DNA from: Ochotona curzoniae
Lineage: Eukaryota; Chordata; Mammalia; Lagomorpha; Ochotonidae
Direction: 5' to 3'
NCBI RefSeq assembly: GCF_017591425.1
Contig: NW_024465434.1
Coordinates: forward strand, 496,001 to 560,000
Length of the DNA: 64,000 nt
The notes under the pieces were generated by a model. That model saw nothing but the letters and a program-made list of their open reading frames with translations, had not been told where the DNA came from and made no database searches. Shown here one piece after another: positions 55,070 to 64,000 of the stretch; the stretch's first letter is position 1, and each line of letters begins with the position of its first letter. The translations under genes and the position numbers were made by a program.

Positions 55070-55420
55070 TGGAGGCTGGCATGGTGGCATGTTAAGTCAA
55101 TTCTCTGCCTGCTAGGACTAGCATCCCATCCAGGCACTGGTTCATGTCCTGGTTGCTCCACATCTAATCCAGCTCCCTATTTATAGGCTGGGGAAGTAGC
55201 AGAGGATAGCCCAAGTCCTTGGTCCCCTGCTCCATGTGGGAAACCTGGAAGAAGTTCCTGGTTCCCAGGTTCAGACTGGCCCCGCTCTGGACATTGCAGA
55301 CATTTGTGGAGTAAACCAGTGGATAGAAAATCTCTCCATGTGTGTGCCTCTCTCTGACTTTCCTTTTCTCTGTAATTCTGCTTTTCCAAGTAAAATAAAT
55401 AAATCTTTAAAAAAAAATGA
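55070..55420 (+). repeat. CSINE, full length
   Basis: 'ggaggctggcatggtggcat', 'aatccagctccctatttata', 'acctggaagaagttcctggt' and 'aataaataaatctttaaaaa' mark a complete copy with a good poly(A). Confidence 0.88.
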
Positions 55421-55529
55421 GGTTTCAACCACCCCTTTCCTCAACAGCTTCTATTCTCTGAATTATCTATTCTGGTTTATATTACCATCATTCATCCATT
55501 TGTTTCAGCCAGAATTTTCATTCATTCAC
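55421..55529. other. Short unassigned spacer
   Basis: The spacer is noncoding and lies between two C repeats of opposite orientation. Confidence 0.45.
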
Positions 55530-55815
55530 TTTAAAAAGTTTAATTATTTATTTGGAAGGTAAACTGACAGAGGTAACAAGAGAGAAATTCTTCCAGCCTA
55601 TGAGTTACTCTGGCCCAGGCTAAATTCAGGAGTCTGCAACTCCGTGCCAGTCTCCCATGAGAGTGCTAGAGGCCCCTGCCCTTGGGCCATCTTCTGCTAC
55701 ACATTGGCAGGGAACTGGATTGGAAGTGGAGCAGTCAGCACTCAAACCTCCACTCATCTGGAATGCAGGCATCATGGACAGTAACTTGACCTATGCACCC
55801 CAACACTGGCCCCTC
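55530..55815 (-). repeat. CSINE, diverged
   Basis: Reversed tail 'aattatttatttggaaggta', 'agtctcccatgagagtgcta', 'gcccttgggccatcttctgc' and 'gggaactggattggaagtgg' are in minus-strand C-repeat order. Confidence 0.77.
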
Positions 55816-56591
55816 AAAATTATGTTAATCCAAACAAAATCACCTTTTAATTCCATTTCCATATCAACATTTTGATGTACTCTCAAAGAACAAACCTAAT
55901 GAATGAGTGCTGCATTGTTAGGTTGGAGGAACTTGGCAAGTCTTTTCCACAAGGCCTTCTGTTGACTTTTCAATAAATGAGGGGCTTAGACAGGAGTTTT
56001 TTCAGGCTTCCCATTCGGCCACTGTTATGCCTCGAATGTACATTTCACTTTAATTTCTGTAAACTAGTATTCATAGAGAACATCAACACATCTTTGATGT
56101 TTCAAGACTCAAAATATTATGGCAGTACAATTGGTGGTTGTTTTGATGAGCAGCTCTGGGGTATGATGAGTTTTGTTTTTTGTTGTTTGAGGCTAAAAAT
56201 AAAATCTAAAAGAATACTTCCAGGTTAAAGGTACTTTGTTGCACTTACGTTGTACACAATTACTTTTGACATTTAACATAGCCTTTACATTTGTGTTTTA
56301 AGTATTTCATTACAGTTTTATTCCAGCGGGAGTCTCTTATTTGCAGTTCTTTGGTTTTTGTGGTATTGCTGTTTTAAGGATTAAAAATCTTATTCAATGG
56401 AGACTTTACCTAATGTAATACAATTGAAATGTTTCTGAAATCAGATTCAATTCAATCTTTTTGCCTGCTCTTCCTACCCCACACTTTTCAAATTCAAGTT
56501 GGAGAGTTTAACAACTTGTAAATGATATAAAATCTAAATAAAACCAAAGTTTGGTTTAGGTCCTTCACTACCATCTACAATTTGCCATTTA
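55816..56591. other. Unassigned AT-rich stretch
   Basis: No family or exon is recognised. A plus-strand frame at 55,977-56,228 has no domain. Confidence 0.42.
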
Positions 56592-56795
56592 GAGTTGGCG
56601 TTTTGGTATAGTGTGTTAAACTGCCTCTTAAGAAATACACATCTCATACTGGAGTGCCAGTCCCAGCTATTCCATTCCCATCCAGGTGTGTGATGACACA
56701 GCTGGGAAGCAGTAGATGATGACTCCAGACCTGAGTTCCTGCCATCACATGGTAGACATGGATAGAGTTCTTTACTTCTGTCTTCAAACAGGCCC
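56592..56795 (+). repeat. CSINE, truncated
   Basis: 'agagttggcgttttggtata', 'gccagtcccagctattccat' and 'agctgggaagcagtagatga' correspond to the head and body. The 3' third is lost where the next copy begins. Confidence 0.66.
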
Positions 56796-57030
56796 AGATC
56801 TACAATGCAAGTTCATTTCCTGGCTACTCCACTTTCCATCCAGCTCCCTGCTTATGGTCCAAGAGAGCAGTGGAGGATGACCCAATGCCTAGCAATCCTG
56901 CACCAATGTAGGATACCTGGAAGAAGTCCCTGGTTCCTAACTTTGGATTGGCTCAGCTCTGGCTATGTGGCCATTTGGGGAGCAAACCAGAAGAGCAAAG
57001 GAATCTGAAGTCCTCTTGCATCTATTTAAA
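56796..57030 (+). repeat. CSINE, headless copy joined to the preceding one
   Basis: 'ttccatccagctccctgctt', 'ctttggattggctcagctct' and 'atttggggagcaaaccagaa' restart the body from its middle, so two same-strand C repeats lie head to tail. This may be a nested insertion or a recombination product. Confidence 0.75.
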
Positions 57031-57151
57031 AGAAAGTTATGCCACCTTTCCTTGCACTGAGATTTCTAAAACAATAATAGTAACTTACTCACCAGGTATG
57101 GTTGAGATTTGATGTTATATATGAGGTAAAGAGGTAGAGCTCCTAGCAGTG
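57031..57151. other. Short flank of the L1
   Basis: This noncoding spacer borders the 3' end of the minus-strand L1. I did not find a convincing target-site duplication here. Confidence 0.45.
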
Positions 57152-57440
57152 ATTCTTTTTTTTTAATTTTTACTTCTTTTATTATTATCACTTTATGATA
57201 CAGTTCCATAGATTGTGGGATTTTCCTTATCGCCTCTCCCCAATTCCCTCCCCCAACCACTGAGTTCCCCTATATCATTACTATAGTATAGTTCTTCAAC
57301 ACAATCATATGTCCAGCATTGCAGGCATGGACAATGACAGAGAGTCCAGCACCCTATTGTGAAGATACAGTCACAGTTTCATTGGGAGTCCATCTTTGTC
57401 TGGAAGTAGAGATGCATACTGCATTGTATCCTCACATCTG

Positions 57441-57688
57441 GATTTGATAGTCTCCATTACACAGTTACTATATATCCCCTTAAATGAAAAGTCACAATAC
57501 AAAATCAACAACAGGACAAAAAATAGAAATTTACAATGCCATGAAGTTAAATTAGATGCTGCTAGATATGATAATCTCCATTACTCAGTTACTGTACTTC
57601 CTCTTAAATGAAAAGTCACAAAAGAAAGTCAACAACAGGAAGAAAAAAACAAAATCAAAAACACCAAGAAGTTAAATGACACACTATT
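57441..57688 (-). repeat. Two 124-bp tandem units in the L1 3'UTR
   Basis: The segment starting 'gatttgatagtctccattac' (57,441) recurs at 57,565 as 'gatatgataatctccattac', and both contain 'cttaaatgaaaagtcacaa' and 'tcaacaacagga'. Divergence between the copies is moderate. Tandem units in the 3'UTR are known in some mammalian L1 families; this may be a family feature rather than a local event. Confidence 0.82.
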
Positions 57689-57844
57689 GAATGACTAATG
57701 TGTTGCTGAAGAAATGAAAATCAAGAACCTTCTTGAAGAAAATGATGCTATTGTATGATCTATGAGTCACTGAAGAATTTAATCAGAAGAAAGTGTTTTG
57801 AAGGGATGAAACTAACAAAAAAAATCTAAATGAATGACATACAG

Positions 57845-57985
57845 TTTCTGCTGATCTTTGATGGTGAGATGTGTCTCCTGTAGGCAACAAATAGATGGGT
57901 TTTGTTTTGTAATTCAGTCTACTAATCTATGACATTTGATCAATGAGTTTAAGCCATTTACATTCAGAGTGAATATGAATAGGTG
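57845..57985 (-). pseudogene. L1 ORF2 N-terminal remnant
   Basis: On the minus strand the bases complementary to 'aagccatttacattcagagt' encode the NVNGLN-like start of the L1 endonuclease domain. Those complementary to 'gtctcctgtaggcaacaaat' encode the CCLQET-like segment containing the conserved catalytic glutamate region. About 45 codons survive before the sequence passes directly into 3'UTR. No endonuclease or reverse transcriptase activity is possible. Confidence 0.75.
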
Positions 57986-58099
57986 GTAATTTGGTCCTGT
58001 CATTTTAGCAATGGGTTGTTCATTGATTCAGTCTTCTGTTGTTATTTTACTAGGATGTCCTCACTTTTTTTTTTTTTTTTTTTTGGTTTTGGTGGGTAC

Positions 58100-59090
58100 T
58101 ATTTCTTTTCTCTATCAAAAGAACATCTTTGCATATCATTTGTAGGGCTGGTTTGGAAGAGGCATATTCTTGCAACTTTTCTTTACTGTGGAAGCACTTT
58201 ATTTCATTTTCAAATGCAAAGGAAAGCTTTGCTGGGTGTGTTATTCTGGAATGACAATTTGTTTGCTTTTAGAATCTGGAATATGTTGCTCCATTCTCTT
58301 CTGGACAGTAGAATTTCCTGTGAGAGGACTCCTGTGAGCTTAATTGGCATTCCTTTATATGTCAGTTGATTTTTATTTCACATGCACATTTAGACTTTTT
58401 CCTTATGTTTGATTGAAGAGAGCTTGATGATCATGTGTCATGGTGAAGACTGCTTTTGGTTAAGCCTGTTGGAAGTTTGTGCCCCTCCTGGATGTTGTTT
58501 CCCAATTCTTTCTCTAGATCAGGGAACATTTTCTTTATTATTCCATTAAATACACCTTTAATATCATATTCTCTTTCTGTACCTTCTGGGACTCCCATAA
58601 CTCTTATATTTGGCCATTTAATAGTGTCTTTCAATTCCTGAATACTTTTTTTGGCCTGACCCAGCTCTGCTTCCAGCTTTTTGTTTGTTTCCCTCTAGTG
58701 ACAGGAAATGTCTTCTAATTCTGAGATTCTTTCTTCTGCCTCCTTCATTTTATTTTTGAGACTCTCCACTGTACTTTTAACTTGCTCCACTGTATTCTTA
58801 ATTTCTGATATATCAGGTTTCATTTGATTCATTTCCAGTGTGACATATTCCTTGAATTCCTTGAGTGCCTACTTTACGTGCTTCTCATTGTTGATAAGAA
58901 GCTTTATAACAAGTACTTTGAATCTATATCCCCCATTTTTTCAATGTATTCCAAAGTTAACTCTGAGGTTGACAAAGGCTTTTGTTCCTTTGCAGGGGAG
59001 TCTTTAGTAATATTCATTGTGCCTTTGTCTCTTCTTTTGCTCTTGATCACTGTACTTCTGGTTAGCACATTCTTTTCCTTGGGGCAGGTT
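58100..59090 (-). pseudogene. L1 ORF1 (RNA-binding protein) pseudogene
   Basis: ORF1p is the trimeric RNA chaperone of L1. The clearest stretch is the minus-strand frame 58,431-58,634, containing IRVMGVPEGTER and IQEGHKLPTGL, which are RRM-domain wording. The C-terminal domain continues leftward with frame breaks. The upstream part (58,640-59,090) is Lys/Glu-rich in the sense direction, as for the coiled coil. A 20-base T run at 58,065-58,084 lies near the ORF1 end. Stops and frameshifts make it nonfunctional. Confidence 0.82.
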
Positions 59091-59099
59091 TCTTTTTTT

Positions 59100-60345
59100 T
59101 TTAATTTTTTTTATTACATTTTTGACAATCTTTACATAGTTAATTGGGGTAAAAAGGTTTAAGGGCTATAGGAAAGTGGGTACGATTATTATTTTTTTCC
59201 AGATTGTTTCCTTCATGTTTAAAGGAGGGTATAAGGGAGAAGGCCCGCCCAATTTCCCCCCCTCCCCAGGTCCCGGATGTAGGGTATGCTCCCAGGTTCT
59301 TGCTCAAGTGGTTTTGATAGTTCACCAGTTATAAATTGCTGCCAATCTTGCCACTCCAAGTACAATGAGGTCTTTGAAGAATCCACTGATTGACATAGTC
59401 CATCATAGAGTCTCCGTTTGCCCCGTATTTCACTGCCAACATATAGCTGAGATGGTTGGTTGACCTGTTCTGTCTTCTCTCTTTTCTTGATTAGGGTTCT
59501 GAGTTCAGCATTTCGATTGGGGAAATCTCCAAAGAAACTTTGTCTGAGGTGTTCTCAGACCAGATTCTTGTATGTACTAGCAGGTACAGGGCCCAGCACA
59601 GTCCATGGCCCTGATCAGCTGGTGGTTGCAATTGCTGGGTTGATTCTGTTTTCATTCCCGACTTCCACTGGAACCAATGGGTGTTGCAGTCCAACCTGGT
59701 TCTGCCCAGCACATTCTTGGCCCTCACATAAACCAGTGGGAGCTGCAGCCTAGTTGGAGCGACCCACACTAACCCCCACCAGGCCCGCCCCCTATCCTGG
59801 TTTGCCAGTATGTGTAGCAGTAGTCCAGTCTGTCCCACACCCCATTCCACCCCAGCTCCTGTTCTGGTTTTCATGCCCTCCTGTGGAAGTGGTAATCCAA
59901 GAGGGAGGAGCCCACTATTTCCCTCCCAGGCCTCTCCCACTCCAGGATTGTGCACTCTCCAGGTAATTCTGTGGTTTGACTTGACAGAACTAGCCCCCAG
60001 TGCCAGTTTCTGCCAGCTGATGCTGTGGCTAAGCCCAAACAACCCTCACCCAGTCTAATTTTGTTTGTACCAGTAGGAGTAATCAGCCCAGCCTGGCTTT
60101 TCCCTGATCTAGTCTACCTGAGGCATATAGGTGTTGTGGCCCTGCTTAGTCTGGTCTGCCCCATCCCAGCTCATGCTCTCCAGTGGGAGTAGCTATCCAG
60201 CAAAGGAACCACCCCTTATTCCCCTGCCGGCTCCGCCCCTCCCTTCCTGGTTCTCACGCGTGCTGGTTGGCTGCTTGGTCACTCTGGTACAGGCAACCTC
60301 CCCTTGGCATTGCACTGTATGGGTACCACCCCTTACCCCCAATCT
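59100..60345 (-). promoter_or_regulatory. L1 5'UTR (element's internal promoter region)
   Basis: A GC-rich, loosely repetitive block of CCAGTGGGAG-like wording lies upstream of ORF1, as expected for a lagomorph L1 5'UTR, which contains the element's internal promoter. A 183-codon minus-strand frame at 59,491-60,042 lies in it and is not a gene. The first part (59,092-59,570) starts with a T-rich run and might be a separate insertion. Confidence 0.6.
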
Positions 60346-61029
60346 GATAAACTTATTCATATACAAATATCTTTTTAAAAGGAAGCAAAATTCAAAATAG
60401 TTTACACGAGCTAATTTTTGTTTTCAAATGTCTGTTCATTGAGCTCCATATTGCTTCTCTACTCAAAACTAGAACTCTGGTTGTTATAGAAATTATATGT
60501 TTGGCAAAATCATATGGATTTCACTGAGGAAATGAGATATAAGAAATGCTTTGACAAGCAGAAGTTGAAAGGGAAAGAGGAGGGGAGTTACGCAGCTGAT
60601 TCTTTGTAGACCATCAAAGCTGGTGAGAGGTTCGATCCAAGGACACACAAGCTCCAGTGCCTAGAGTCTGTGATGAATGAGTCATCAGTCAGACACTTCT
60701 GAGCAACTGCAAGGCCATCTCATGGAAGCAATGAGCTGTCTTCCATGGGAAAAACCTGGGTCCATAAACGAGGACAAACCAGCCATCACCAGACCCCGTT
60801 CCTTCCTGTCTTCAGATCCAGTCTAAACTGTGACTATAGTTACCACCGGAAGCTAAAGACGGAACCTGAGTTCCTTGAGCAGACCCTCATTGGTTCCTTC
60901 TCTGGGAACCTGAGAAAGGAAGAAGGTGTGTCAAGCATGCAGCCTTCTAGGCACTTACCTCCTGGGAACATAGAGGACAGTTCTGACGGCACACCGCCAC
61001 AGCCACTTGCTGGCTGCGTGCTAACTGTG
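60346..61029. other. Unassigned stretch
   Basis: No family is recognised. A plus-strand frame at 60,745-61,080 runs into a MIR and has no domain. Confidence 0.42.
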
Positions 61030-61165
61030 GAGGCTGCTCTTACTACCCCCACCTCACACATGATGAAACTAAGGCTCTGAGAGTCCTGTGACTTGTTCCA
61101 GAACCCATAAGTGATCTAGGTCAGAACCAGGATTCAAACTTACTCTGCCTGGCATCAAGAGTGTT
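61030..61165 (-). repeat. MIR
   Basis: 'acacatgatgaaactaaggc', 'tctgagagtcctgtgacttg', 'acccataagtgatctaggtc' and 'agaaccaggattcaaactta' give the minus-strand MIR order from core to tRNA-like head. It is one of the best preserved MIRs here. Confidence 0.7.
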
Positions 61166-61631
61166 GGTCTTTGTAGATCTGTGCGCAGCAGGCGCAGTGC
61201 CCACAGACAGGACTGTCCTGGTTTCTTTGCGTGGCAGAGGACATGATGAGAACCGGAGAGCTTGGGCATGCTGGTGTGGTCCCCCAAGACGCATTGCTCT
61301 GCTCAGTGTTTTTCTCTGTTGTTCTCAAAGGTAGCTGTGATCCCACTGGATTCCTCTTGGCGAAGACTCTGATTTTCTCTTTCAAAAGAAAAAGGGGATG
61401 ATGGTGACTATTGCGGAGTCCACCAGGAGAACTTTATTTGACTCTGTGTATGTGCACCAGATTCTAACAAAAACACTTAAATGTAAATGGTATTTATCAT
61501 TCGCTCTGAACGCAATTTTAGTTCTATGTCATTTATAAGACTGTACGCTTAAGGAGGCTACTATAAGTTTCCCTAATTAAATATGTATTATGTCTAATTT
61601 TAGCTCATAAATGTGAAATTTAATTTTTTCA
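61166..61631. other. Unassigned stretch
   Basis: The stretch is noncoding and becomes AT-rich toward its right end. Nothing is recognised. Confidence 0.45.
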
Positions 61632-61922
61632 AATTTTAAGAAAGTCCTATTTATTGTATAAATACACGCACAGAGAGAAACTCTTATTAGCCAATTCATT
61701 CCTCAAAAGTCCACAACAGCCAAAGCTATACCAGGCCTAAAAAAAGTAGCTCAGAGTTCCATCTAGGTATTCCATATAACCAACTAGGTCACTATTCACT
61801 GCCTTCCAGGGTTCACATTTTCAGAAAGCTGAGACAGGAGCAGAGCTAGGAATTGAACCCAGGCACTCCACACAGGAATGTCCCAAGCAGCACTTTAGCT
61901 ACAGCCACAAACAGCTGCCCCT
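61632..61922 (-). repeat. CSINE, diverged
   Basis: Reversed tail 'gtcctatttattgtataaat', 'ttcactgccttccagggttc', 'aaagctgagacaggagcaga' and 'gaattgaacccaggcactcc' are in order. The last phrase retains tRNA-like B-box character on the minus strand. Confidence 0.7.
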
Positions 61923-62699
61923 GGTCTGAATTCTTTGAACACAAGAATAATCGCTTCTCGTCTCCTTTCCCTGTTCATATTTTAACAAATTAGTAAAATT
62001 TGTTAAAAGTCATTTAAATTTTTCCCCACTCACTCCAACAGTATTTCTACAGAAATGTAGGCTTTTTGAGAAATTAAAATTACACTGGATCTTAGAGAAA
62101 TGCACCAAGCCAGGATTATCTCAAGAATGTGTAGATACTTCTAATCTTATTTCCTCGCCTCCTTTGAAGAATGGAAATTCATTTGGTTGAAATCACCCTT
62201 GGCAACCCTGGGTGCAACTTCTACAGCTGTTACAGTGACCTGGTTTCTTTGGTTCACGCAGCCTGGGGGGGGGGGGTCCTCAACTTTTTGTGTTTGCTGC
62301 ACACTGATAAATACAGATTTGAACTGACTACAGTGTGCTCCTCCATTATGCTAACAGTCTGCCAACAAAGTTCATATTTAAATAAATCTGTTTCTTTTCC
62401 TTATGCTGCCCTGCCTTTCGGTAGCTCCAGGAAGTGACTCTCAAACACGTCTTTCTTTCATGTTGAATTGACAGTAGAATATGTCTCTGGCTTTATATAC
62501 TCTTTTCTATGAGAGTACTTTAAAAGGTTTACAGAGAAAAAGTGAATTCGAATGTAATTTGTTTTGCTCTAGAATTTTGAAATCTTTATGTGATTTTTTT
62601 CCCTAATGTGCAGATCCAGGGACTTTTGGACTCTAGGATGAGTTATCCCATAGCCTGTGAATCCTCTGGTGTAGGTGTTGGGATCGCGCATCCCTGAAT
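61923..62699. other. Unassigned stretch with a G run
   Basis: A run of 12 G lies at 62,265-62,276. No exon, RNA or repeat family is recognised. Confidence 0.45.
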
Positions 62700-62872
62700 T
62701 TGAATTCACTTATACCATTTATTGGCTGAGGATACTGGGCAAGGTCTTCAACCTCTCTGAATCTCACATTTGCGAAGTGTAACACTCAGGCAGTGATTGT
62801 TAGATCCCTTACAGAACTGCAAGGGATAAATGAGAAGCTCTCTAGATAGTGCTTAAAACATAGTGACTGCAG
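62700..62872 (+). repeat. MIR
   Basis: 'tataccatttattggctgag', 'gggcaaggtcttcaacctct', 'ctgaatctcacatttgcgaa' and 'gataaatgagaagctctcta' with 'gcttaaaacatagtg' cover most of MIR in plus orientation. Confidence 0.7.
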
Positions 62873-63439
62873 GTAAGTGCCAATTGTTCTCCATCATTAG
62901 TCTTGCAGATGATTTTAAAAGTCCTGTATCTTTGTGAACTGCTTGTGTCTAATGCTGCCCAATTCAATAATCTCTTTGCTGAAGGTGTATGCTCTCTTCC
63001 AACAGAGTGGGCTCCCTAATACTCTGCAGTCCCAGCTGAGCTATGGTTATCGATGGTGTTGGTCTCTCTCAACAAAGTCCTCACACTCTCCAGCCCAGAG
63101 GATGTGAGAATAGCAGACTGGCCAGGTCTGCTCTTTGCCACCCACACTTACATCTTAGTCAGGGGCTGGCACTTTCCTGATTCCTGAATGCCCAGGGCAG
63201 GCCAAGTCCTTAGTTTCTACTGTATGTGAACAATTCTAATGATGGGACAAGTGTCTGTTTCAAAGCTAAGAGCTCCACCTGCATGCTTGGGGCTTCTAGC
63301 ATGGTCCTAGTAAAGGACCAGTCCTTCCCACTTGGACTCCCAGCTCTCATCACAGGCACTAGCTTAGGAGGGTAGTGAGGGGGCATGATTGGGTAGATGC
63401 TATAGTCCCTTCCAGCACTCAGAACTGGGATCTACCTAC
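62873..63439. other. Unassigned stretch
   Basis: The stretch is noncoding. 'gccacccacacttacatctt' and 'gccaagtccttagtttctac' near 63,137-63,220 could be an eroded C repeat, but the match is poor. Confidence 0.4.
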
Positions 63440-63765
63440 TTAAAAAAATATTTTATATTTTGATGTATTTGGTAAACAGAGATATACACAGAGAGTGAGT
63501 GTGTTCCCATCAGCTGGCTCACTTCTCAAATCCCTGTGATCCAGTGCCCAGAACATCTGGGTCTGGGCTAAGGCCAAAGCCAGGAACTAGGAACTCAACC
63601 CATGTTTCCTGCACGGGAGGCCAGAACATAATCACTGGAGCCATCTCCACTGCTTCCCATGGCCTGCATTAGCAGGAGGCTGTAAGCAAGAGCTTCAGAT
63701 AGCTATCAAACTCAAGCACCCTGATGTGGAACATGGGTGTCTAAATGGCTGACAGATGCCCATCC
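63440..63765 (-). repeat. CSINE, diverged subtype
   Basis: Reversed tail 'tattttatattttgatgtat', 'ggctcacttctcaaatccct', 'ggccaaagccaggaactagg' and 'ggcctgcattagcaggaggc' with 'aaatggctgacagatgccc' identify the copy. 'cattagcaggaggct' matches the subtype at 30,974. Confidence 0.72.
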
Positions 63766-64000
63766 CCCACCTACTTATATGACTGGCTGCTTCTCCATCA
63801 GAGTCTCTTAACTGCTTCTGCACCAATCTGCTTAGAGATGCAGACCAAATTTTATCATATCCCAACACTCTTGTGTGAGTTCTTTACTATCACAAACTGG
63901 CATAAAACACCCTGTTCTACTGCCAGTGTTGAAGTGGGGGCACCTTGGTGGTATAAATGCTCACTGTTGGCTTCACCTTAAAATGGAAGAGCCAGAAAAG
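63766..64000. other. Unassigned right edge
   Basis: The last bases hold no recognised feature. The short plus-strand frame here starts inside the SINE. Confidence 0.45.

Larger units (their letters stand above)
57152..60345 (-). mobile_element. Lagomorph LINE-1, internally deleted, 5'UTR to 3'UTR
   Basis: The element reads leftward. A GC-rich 5'UTR at about 59.1-60.35 kb is followed by ORF1 (about 58.1-59.09 kb), the first codons of ORF2 (about 57.85-57.98 kb) and a 3'UTR ending in a short A-rich tail at 57,152. The 3'UTR carries a 124-bp tandem duplication. Nearly all of ORF2, including the reverse transcriptase, is missing, so the copy cannot mobilise itself. The whole is about 3.2 kb against 6-7 kb for intact L1. 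A possible nested insertion or poly(T) lies at 59,092-59,120. Confidence 0.85.

Noticed and set aside
59491..60042. 183-codon minus-strand frame
   Set aside because: It lies within the GC-rich L1 5'UTR and shows none of the ORF1 or ORF2 motifs.

Overview
This is a window of a mammalian nuclear genome, almost certainly a lagomorph and more likely a pika (Ochotona) than a rabbit. The main evidence is about 43 copies or fragments of the tRNA-derived C-repeat SINE (CSINE), covering roughly a fifth of the sequence. The least diverged copies read 'cagctccctgcttgtggcc', 'gggaaagcagtcgaggac' and 'ctcctctctgtatatccgcc', which I associate with the pika branch rather than the rabbit CSINE2 consensus. 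L1 3' ends of lagomorph type, old mammalian repeats (MIR, L1M, MaLR-like LTRs, Tigger, mariner-like and hAT remnants) and many microsatellites fill much of the rest. There are no operons, phage, CRISPR arrays or prokaryotic features.

Layout. Positions 1-41 kb are repeat-rich noncoding DNA with no exon I can recognise. A CpG island lies at about 41.4-42.5 kb. On its minus strand is the only gene-like signal in the window: an ATG in good Kozak context (ATGAAAG) followed at once by a strong splice donor (GTGAGG), preceded by a 4-codon upstream ORF and a G-rich tandem repeat. I read this as the first coding exon and promoter of a protein-coding gene transcribed leftward. Most or all of the left 41 kb would then be its first intron, or intron plus intergenic DNA. 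I cannot name the gene from two codons. Two CTCF-like motifs lie 2.3-3.5 kb inside that putative intron. From 42.5 to 64 kb the sequence looks like upstream or intergenic DNA with more SINEs, a candidate solo LTR (44.06-44.72 kb), an unrecognised coding-like retroelement piece with a poly(A) end (45.7-46.06 kb), and a 3-kb minus-strand L1 (57.15-60.35 kb). The L1 keeps its 5'UTR, a decayed ORF1 and the start of ORF2 joined directly to the 3'UTR.

No open reading frame outside retroelements could be supported as a gene. The longest frames fall in SINEs, the L1 5'UTR, LTR-like DNA or GC-rich island sequence. The most useful leads are the unassigned minus-strand promoter and first exon, the internally deleted L1, the candidate solo LTR and the coding-like fragment near 45.8 kb. 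I found no evidence for a new biological system. All repeat family names come from recognising consensus-like wording by eye and were not confirmed by a search.
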